DNA from: Naganishia liquefaciens
Lineage: Eukaryota; Basidiomycota; Tremellomycetes; Filobasidiales; Filobasidiaceae
NCBI GenBank assembly: GCA_013423385.1
Contig: BLZA01000035.1
Span: 124,001 to 188,000, forward strand
Reading direction: 5' to 3'
DNA: 64,000 bases
Positions 56,211-64,000 of this stretch are shown in pieces; position 1 is the first letter of the stretch, and every line of letters starts with the position of its first letter. Made by a program: the position numbers and the translations under genes. The notes below the pieces were generated by a model, which saw only the letters and a program-made list of their open reading frames with translations, was not told the DNA's origin and ran no database searches.

Positions 56211-59200
56211 TTACACAACAATATCGCTGTAGGGAAAATGCATAAGCTATTGAACTCCGCCAGCGCGAGAGTCAACTTGACAACTCACCTGTTGCTCTGC
56301 ATGTATGCAGCAAACGGCGCAAGGCTTTCCTGAGGCAACGCTTGCATCAATGCAGGGAACTGGCGAAATGCTTGTCAGCTCCCCACAGTGGACCCGCCAT
56401 ATCGCATTACCGACCTTTCCAGGATTCCGCTTGCTAGCCTCAGCTAGCTGCTTGCTCAAGAACAACTTCGCATCCGGGACATTGGCCACCGGATCCCGAG
56501 CCGTGGATTCTGACGCGCCAAGTTTGGAGAAGGATGCCTGGAATGATGTGTCTTCTGGATCGAGGTTGTCGAGGTCCTCCGCACCCTCTCCTGTCTTGAG
56601 ATCCTGTGGCAGGGTGAAGATATCGAGGACTGCTTCGAGAACCATCGGCCTGAACTCAGAGAGAAGTGAGCCATCAAGGCGAATTCTTCGATGAAAACAC
56701 GTACCAAGCGGACACCGTTGTCGGCTGCAGCAGAACATCACCATCAGTCAACAGCCTGGTCAAACCTACCGCAACCAATTTGCGGTCTTTAATGGGCATC
56801 TTCCTTGTCTCGGGCAGAATGACGTTTTCTAGGATTTGTGAGGCAAGCCTGTGAAGCGTAAACGGTCAAGCCACTAGTTGCGCGTATCGGAACGTCATGT
56901 CTTACCCTGGCTGAATCGATTGAAGCTGTTCCACGAGGAATGAGGGACCAGCGTTCGGAATAGCGCAAAGCAGCAAGAAGAATCGAGCGAAAGCTTGTGA
57001 GAACGCCGGCGTCTTTCCAGTTTGCAGTCGGTTCAAGATGAGCATGAGTACTGTCTTCGTGAAGGGAGTCATGACGGAGCTGCAAACGATAATTTAAAAC
57101 ACAAGTCTAGAAGGAAATGAAGACAGACTTACATCGGAATGGCTTCATACATAACGCCGATCAAGTCGAATCCATATATATCCGTGATCTTCGACGCCAC
57201 GAGTTTCTGGAAGATGCCTAGAAGCCCTTGGACTTGGTTGTTCTTGGTGATTACCTCGGCTCCACGCAGAATCAACGCTTTCCAGAGCCTGACTAAAGCG
57301 GGCACATTTCCCCGAGATTCCCAAAGGGAGGCATGGAGCAGGGGGCCGAGCAGGTTCTCGTAGGCTGGAGGCAGATTTGTGATCGGGTGCAACTCCAACA
57401 GCTGCGAGCAGATCTGGAATGCATAGGGGATGAACTCTAGATGCACAAGATGTTTAGATCAAGTCTCTGCAATTCTGCATGGCGAACATACCCGACACAT
57501 CTGCGCTGAGCATATACTGAATAGGCGGGAAAAGTGCAGCCTCAAAGTGGGAAACAGCATCCGGGGTCCCCGCAGAGACGAAGCTAGGCACAATCATTAT
57601 GAGACGAGACAAGATAGGCAGGGCTGAGTGCTTACCGGATAAGCGCTGATATGCTTTCAAAGTTGTACTGGTTGAAACGAGGGTTGCTCGGGTTCTTGCT
57701 TGTCTCACCGATGATGGCGACGAGGCGAGACAGGATCGCCTGATAAGCCGGCGTCAAGCTTTGTCGTGCCGTGATGATTACACGCATGACACCTGACGAA
57801 CGGAGTGATAAGCCAATGCAACGATTTGCAGCGATGCTACGTACACTTCATGAGATAATCGTTCTCCGCAATCTTCTCTGGTGTGTTGCCGCTCTCGATG
57901 TTGCGGAAACAAGCCATCAAAATGCTCTCCGCGAATGGACGCACGTCTGCTTGCGTGAACCTTACGATAGACGAGGTCAAAGACGGGTCCCCGAGAGTGC
58001 TAAATTCCTGCTCACAGTACCATGCCATTCTGCTTGACAAAGAGAATCCTCTCGATGGTGATGGCAGCATATGAGTAGACGACATAGTTAGAGGATTCCA
58101 GATGTCGAACCAGCAACGGCAAGACCGAGACCAGTTGATCTTTGGTGAGCTGCACGGTGGGCGTCAGATAAGGCTACATCAAGGAGAAGCAAGACTGCGC
58201 ACCTGATTCCTAAAAGTGAAAAGATACTTGATAGCGTCCACTTGCAAGATGGGGTGTACTGATGATGGTTCTGCTTGCAAGTCGGCAAACACGTTGTTTG
58301 TAAAGAACTCGACAACGTTGACAAGTGCGTTGACGGAAGTGACACCTTGCTGGAAAAAGATTCTTCATCAGCGATGAAACAAGAGTTGTATGAAAGGGCT
58401 TACGTGTTGAGTGGAGCCTCGAGAAGCGATGGAGGTCAAAAGATAGATGGCGGTGTCTTTGGACTTCCAGTTCTCTGCTGGATTCCCTGCGTATTGCTGG
58501 AGGAAGCAAGTGATCAGAACTCTAAAAGGGCGGTGACATGAGTCTATGCGGACCTGAAGGTAGGTGTTGATGTGACCGCCGACGATACCGGTAATCTGGC
58601 TTTCGAACAGCTGCATGAGGGCTCGAGTGAAGTCAGTTGCTGCCTGTCGTCGAGTGTCACTTTCTAAAAATGCACGGCTATCAGCTTGAGCGAAACCATA
58701 ACAATCAGGACACAGCTGACCTGTCGACGGCTCCAGATCTTGTCTGATGTACTCCAAAGGATCATCCTCGAACATCTCTTCTTCATGAGCTGTGAAGGCG
58801 GAATGATCAACTCAGATCTTTCGAGGAAGAAAGGCAAACTCACTTCGCATCACCATGTTGGGCAGAATGATCCTGTCGACAAAGTTTTCGAGCGTGCTCT
58901 GAGCTTCGAACAAGGATCTATGGCTACCCATCTTGACGACGACCGAGAGGAATCCGAGAGACTTGCTAACAAGCTACCGGTACATCGTCAGTGCTGACCA
59001 GCTTGCCGAATCGCGTCACTGCGACATACCTGATCATCCCGCGTGCCCATGCCCACCGTACCCAACATCTGCCAAACACCGCTGACGAACAAGCCCAATT
59101 GCGGGAAATCGTCCGAGTATTTCAACGCAAAAAGCTGAGCAATCTCGCAGATGGTCGCTCGAACTTTCTGGATCGGCCCTGGAACATCGTCGTCGTCCTG

Positions 59201-60299
59201 GAAATGGGACCTTAAGCACAATATCGGTATCGATAGCGAAAGAGTGAGACTCACGTCGCCCAACAGCTCGGGCTTCTCCCAACGCAAGTACTTTCCGATC
59301 AGACCAAACTCTTCTCCTGTCGCAGTACCCGCGCCAGCCTTATTGGCATCACCCATAAAGACGTTCAAATTATCCTCGAAGAATTGTGGCAGATCCTGGC
59401 ATGTGAAGTCGTGGAAGAGCTCAAGGAGGAGAAGCAGCGTCTGAGCGAGCTCTGCTAGCGATGTTCCTGCCGGAAGAGGTGCGGCGCTGTTGAATAGCAG
59501 TTGGTCGACTCGCTGCGTAAGAGCTGTGTCAGCGTCGGCGATCGACCACGATTCTGGGGACGGACCTGGAACAACGCAAAGTATGGATCGCAAAACTTGT
59601 CGAGTACGTGCTTAATTGTCAAAAACAGGTGATCCGTTCGGAATTGAGACCGCCATCTACGAGTTAAGAGTCAGACACGATATCAGTTAGGGGAGGAGTA
59701 CACGCACTGCTTGAAGATCGAGTGAGCTGTAGTCAGAACACCGTTGTTAATGGTAAAGTTGTCCGGCGACAAGCTATTGACCATATCCTACAGCGATGAA
59801 GCTCATCAGCAGAAGTCCTCGATATGCGTTGCAACCGACTTACGTCCAACAAGTTTGGCCAACGTTCCGGGAAATCCACACTGGCGATCTCCGCAACTGC
59901 TTCACCGATCTGCGATTGTAGCCTTGCAGCAGATCCACCTGGCGTTGATAAGCTGACCATGATCGGCACCAGCTGCGACTTGACCGCTGTCCTGTCGAAC
60001 TCTGAGAGTTCCGTTTCCTGTTCGGCACCTTGAGCACGAAAATATCGACCGGTTTCCCTTCAACTCACCTCGCCCCATCGCTTTCTGACAACGTTCTTGA
60101 AGTAAACACCTGCCGCCTGACGGACATCCAATGCAGCACGATCATCTTTCACCAGAGTCAACACAAGGAGCAAGAACCCGGGCTGGAGTTCTGTCGAGTT
60201 CAGGTTCTTCTCTGCCGGATGACGGATTTCCGGTTGAGCAGAAAGAGACTGCGTGAGCAGCGTCGACAGCATCGACAAATTTTCAGCCGTTGCCTCCAT
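56211..60299 (-). CDS. CSE1: exportin Cse1 (CAS), importin-alpha re-exporter
   Basis: Cse1 binds importin-alpha with RanGTP and returns it to the cytoplasm. The start exon encodes 'MEATAENLSMLSTLLTQSLS' and 'IRHPAEKNLNSTELQPGFLL', an importin-beta N-terminal (Ran-binding) repeat with 'RQAAGVYFKNVVRKRWGE'. Next come 'EIASVDFPERWPNLLDDMV' and 'FRTDHLFLTIKHVLDKFCDP'-type segments, then HEAT repeats down to 'FPALMQALPQESLAPFAAYM' at the C-terminus. Many short introns break the gene; the last one leads to a tiny exon coding SDIVV and the stop at 56211. Identification is firm, individual exon edges less so. Confidence 0.88.
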
Positions 60300-60711
60300 T
60301 TTGCTAGTCCGTCGTTCTTCTGTTTAAAGGGCGACTGGCTACAGGGGAATCCTCGAAGTATGGACACAGATGATGAAGAAGAGCTTCGGAGATAGTTGGT
60401 TGATGATCTAGCCAGGCTGAGTCTGCAAGTGCATAAGACATTCTGCGCTTTCTTTTGGTTCCAGTCGAGCACGGACGCACGAGTCCTTAGGGGTCATAGC
60501 TGAGGTCATTCTGTATATACGTCACCTTTCAGGGCTATTGCCAGGTACTGATCCTGTGCATCCTCCTTTGTCCAGGAAAAGACAGAAACACCATGTATCT
60601 TATTTCTGAACGGAAAATCATAAGCTACAAGGGCGCGGGTATAATGTGATACACGAAGTTGCGCGAAGAAGAGACTCTAGATTCTCAGCAGACGGGGATG
60701 TCATGATCACC
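60300..60711. other. gap CSE1 promoter / VCX1 3' end
   Basis: Both neighbours are on the minus strand. No additional feature is supported. Confidence 0.4.
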
Positions 60712-63186
60712 TCACGAGCATCCGGGCTGACCGATGAGGTTGGCGGTTTCTGATCCGGGATAGTACTGGACAAACGTTAAAGTTAGCGAAATGCTTTGGT
60801 ACAAGCGCGAATGCATACCCAGAACACAACGGCAACCATGATATACACCATGAATAGGATCCAGCCTTCCATCCAGTTACTCTGTGCATGCAGATTTAGT
60901 GCAACCTACCATGAATGTTTGTATGGTTTACTGACTTTGCCGTCACTCAAGGTCTGATTGACAATTATAACGCTCAAGAACAATACGACACTCTCGAACG
61001 GATCAAATAGCATCCTGTCAAGAGACCGTCAAACATTGAAAAGGGTCTATCTGGATTTTGAACTTACAGCAAGGGCTTCCCGATGATCCATCCGATGATG
61101 ACAGTGACGGGAATTACGAACAGCGCGATCTGAATCGATGAACCCACAGCGACGGCGAGAGCCAGATCCACCTTGTCCTTGTACGCTGTCACCAACGCCG
61201 TCAAATGTTCTGCCGCGTTTCCGATAATCGGTAGCAGGATCAATCCGACCCATTCGTGGGACAGTGCAGGGTGCGTATCGACAAGACCGTTGATGGAGCT
61301 GACCAAGAATTCGGCAGTGACTCCCACCAATACGGTGATAAGAACCATGCATAGAATCGCTGATTGCCAGTTCAATTCTGGCTCCTCCTCCTCTTCCTCC
61401 TCCTCTTCATCTTCAATCTCGTCGCCCGTTCCGGCTTCGGTCGTGCGCGCATTGGAGGCGACAATCTGTCCCTTCCGGTTCACCATCATTCCCTCATTCT
61501 GCTCGAGTGCCGAAGACGTCCCATGTACGTGAGTGATGGCATGTCCGATCCCTCCATCGACCAATTGCGCCTGATTCTCCGGAATCCATTCGCCAGTTGA
61601 CGAGCCCTCGGACTCCAGATCGTTCTCGCCGGAGCCCTCGCTCGCGTTTGTCTTATGCGACCGTTTGAATCGTATTTTCCGCGCGATCTGCCCGGGCTTG
61701 CGGGAGACTTCTTCCGGGTATCGAGTGGATCCTGTTGGACCTTTGCGGTCGGCGAAGAGATCGGCATGGGTGAAGAATTGGAAAAGGAGGTAGCCGGCGT
61801 AGATGAGGAGAAGGATGATAGCAACTCCGTGCGAGAGGGCAAGTATGTCGGCCTTCTCCTCGTCCGTCGTGATGGTTGTTCCGGCGCCGTCAGTGGTTGT
61901 GACGATGCTGAAGTGGAATGCCGAGGGGATGAGGACGGCAATGACCGAAAACAGCAGGAGTGACGAGTTGAGTTGCGACGCAGTAGCCATGAATGCCTGT
62001 TCGGCGAATTGCGTACCACCGCTAAAAAGGGATCAGCGCAATACATGAGGCTTTGCAATTTGACTTACAGCAAGAAACACATGCCGCAAACAAGAAGCAG
62101 GTTACTCAGGATCGAGCCAACCAAGGAACTCTGAACGACTTGAAGCTCGCATTTGATCAAAGCTAAAGCGGAGAGGATGAGCACAAATCGCTAGATGGCT
62201 CAGTTGCGGCTTACCGATGATACCAACGATCAACTCGACGACATTACCTTTGCTCGAAGAATCAGTACCAATTTGTGATCAGCTTGATGCCGCTGCACTC
62301 ACCGAGAGTGGCGTTCAAGAGTCCTCCGATGGTTTGACTTGTGTAAAGCGTCAATTGTTCCGTGGTGTATCCGAGCAGAGCGGCTAAATCGGAGATCATC
62401 GTCTGATTCAGCCTGGAAATATCGATACATTGACAGAGACTCACCAAGGGGAATAACAGCGATAAAGCATGTTATGAACACGGCCGTGGGGTTCTTGTTT
62501 CCCACGGCAAAGTGCAAAGCCCACGAAATGGGGATAAAGATGAGCAAGACGTTTAGCCAATTGGACTTGACGATATTGATGCAGGATCTCTTGTAACCTG
62601 GAACTTCACGAATTTTGCGTTCAGGCGTCAAGAGGCCCGTTGTGAGGCGCTTGACGGTGGACTGCTGGCGCTGTGGTTCAGCAAGTCCTGAAGTTCGTCG
62701 TGTTGCGGAGGTGCCGCTGGCTTGTCGCTGCGAGGGATGGGTGGCAGTCTTGACAGGTGCGCCTCCTGCGAGGACGGCGGTATTTCGGGGATCATTCGTG
62801 CACGGTACGTTATCTTCCGAGGATTCTGTCTTGCCGAATGTTGCAGCCGCTCCGATCGTTGCATTCTTCTCATTCAAATTGATAGTAGAAGGCCCATACA
62901 GGCCTGGCGAGTCTGTTTGCTGTCCACCGTGATGAGGAGATGTCGAGATATCTCCCTCACTGATCGACGGTGCGAGATCCAGGGCTGTCAAAGTGAAGAG
63001 CACGGTCAACCTGTTGATTTCTATACTATTCACTCTTGTCTCGGGCTGAACGCGGGATGCTAATGATCAAAAGCTTGGAAGAAGGGTCTTTTGCCAAGAC
63101 GCCAAGACAAAGGTTGGGAATTTATTGACTGTTCCCGATCCGAGTCAGGGGCTTCCGAAAGAATGTTATCACTCACGTCTAGACAT
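60712..63186 (-). CDS. VCX1: vacuolar Ca2+/H+ exchanger (CAX/Vcx1)
   Basis: CAX exchangers load Ca2+ into the vacuole using the proton gradient. The N-terminal 160 residues are Ser/Thr-rich and cytosolic. Then come the first repeat ('LNVLLIFIPISWALHFAVGN', 'YTSQTIGGLLNATLGNVVEL' with the GNxxE ion-binding motif, and 'ALIKCELQVVQSSLVGSILS'), a Glu run ('DEEEEEEEEEPELNW') in the central loop, and the second repeat ('LVSSINGLVDTHPALSHEWV' and 'LPIIGNAAEHLTALVTAYKD', the second ion motif). The C-terminus is 'GWILFMVYIMVAVVFWYYPG' and ends PGCS. The best start is the ATG at 63186, spliced after only 'MSR'; this short first exon is the least certain part. It diverges from CPS1. Confidence 0.9.
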
Positions 63187-63539
63187 CTTCACTTTGTGAG
63201 ATTGGTCTTCCTAGTCTTCTTCAAGGTCACTACGTTTGTTGGGTTTCCCTTAGATTGCCTACGATGCTGAAGCAAGCACTCAACATTCCTACGCCAAGCC
63301 AGCAAGCACAGCAGACTTCAACAACATATCGGCGGCGGCAATTTGATCGCGGACCGAATGGAGCGACATGACCTCATAGCCGACTCTCGCCTCAGAGGCT
63401 TCTCGTTTCTTTGGTTGGTTCGGCCATGTCCGTGTCGACTGATTGAGGACGTATGAGAAGTACGAGACGAAGATAGATATGAGATTCTGCGCACATCGCA
63501 AGACATTGCTGATCTCGCATCGAGCAACTTTCGTCCGCC
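63187..63539. promoter_or_regulatory. divergent promoter region VCX1 / CPS1
   Basis: A 353-bp gap between start codons of two vacuolar-protein genes. No specific site is recognised. Confidence 0.4.
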
Positions 63540-64000
63540 ATGCCATCTCTCTCTGAAAAGAATCCCGAATACCAGGTCCTGCCCACCACAGAGTGCGCGG
63601 AACCCGTCGTTCGACCGGCGAGGAAGAGTTGGTTCTCTTTCAGCAAATCGCAATGGCTTCTCGTGCTCATCGCGCTCTACGCCATCGGTCTCATGGGGTT
63701 TGACGCTTACTCGCGGACGGAGACTGCGATGGAGAAGCCTGTCAAGAGCTTATGTCCCTCTCAGCCCAAGGCGTTGGGCAAAGGACCTGGATGGGTGAGT
63801 ATTGACCTGCGCATTCGCTTTCAGCATTTTCTTACCAAATCGATTCAGCACGTAGCGGAAAACTACACCGATATCGTCACTGGCCGTCTGTCGCGGGCAG
63901 TACAGATCGCTGTAAGCCGGTTCGTTGACGGCAGGACGCACTGCTGAACCGCTCTATGTTTGAAGGCTGTTTCATACGATGATATGGGACCTGTTGGAGA
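63540..64000 (+). CDS. CPS1: vacuolar carboxypeptidase S, M20 metallopeptidase, 5' part
   Basis: The gene is cut by the window end. The N-terminus has a short cytosolic part, then a signal-anchor helix 'QWLLVLIALYAIGLMGFDAY', then the lumenal start 'LCPSQPKALGKGPGW'. Introns follow; the next conserved pieces are 'FLTKSIQHVAENYTDIVTGR', 'LSRAVQI' and 'AVSYDDMGPVGE' at the edge, which match the fungal Cps1 N-terminus. Cps1 releases C-terminal amino acids in the vacuole. The zinc-binding catalytic residues lie beyond the window, so activity cannot be judged here. Confidence 0.85.

Overview
The window is a 64 kb piece of a compact, gene-dense fungal chromosome, most likely from a basidiomycetous yeast; Tremellomycetes is my best guess, not proven. 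Fungal markers are elongation factor eEF3, the HIR subunit Hpc2, Opi3, a CYP53-type P450 and an Rds1-like ferritin-fold protein. Most genes are cut by many introns of about 45-65 nt with GTRAGT donors, and both tRNA genes carry a 15-nt intron. I see 22 protein genes and two tRNA-Ala(CGC) genes, and no rRNA, CRISPR array, transposon or viral relic.

Layout. 0-5 kb: a hypothetical gene (-) and TEL2 (+). 5-13 kb: two secreted-protein genes diverge from a 2.4 kb gene-free region: a 1238-residue fusion of RNase T2, a cysteine-rich linker and a berberine-bridge-type FAD oxidase (-), and an Rds1-like protein (+). 13-22 kb: HPC2 (-); one spliced frame encoding signal peptide peptidase joined to the GPI mannosyltransferase Gpi18 (+); eIF2B alpha/GCN3 (-). 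23-33 kb: eEF3 (-), a kinesin-8 (-) and class II DAHP synthase (+). 33-42.8 kb: two tRNA-Ala genes among three poorly known genes. 42.8-51.5 kb: PEX5 (-), OPI3 (-), a coiled-coil hypothetical gene (-) and SEC14 (+). 52-64 kb: a membrane GNAT acetyltransferase (+), a CYP53-like P450 (+), the exportin CSE1 (-), the Ca2+/H+ exchanger VCX1 (-), and the 5' part of vacuolar carboxypeptidase CPS1 (+), cut by the window edge.

Most genes are housekeeping and unrelated in function. The unusual content is the two gene fusions. In SPP-GPI18, two ER-membrane enzymes are joined through one open frame; eleven exons rebuilt by hand give 838 codons with every phase agreeing. In RNase T2-FAD oxidase, a secreted ribonuclease and a predicted bicovalent flavoenzyme share one intronless 3.7 kb frame while its neighbours are rich in introns. 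A loose regulatory theme also appears: eIF2B alpha, the sensor subunit for eIF2 phosphorylation, lies 8.7 kb from a DAHP synthase gene whose upstream region has a Gcn4-type TGAGTCA site.
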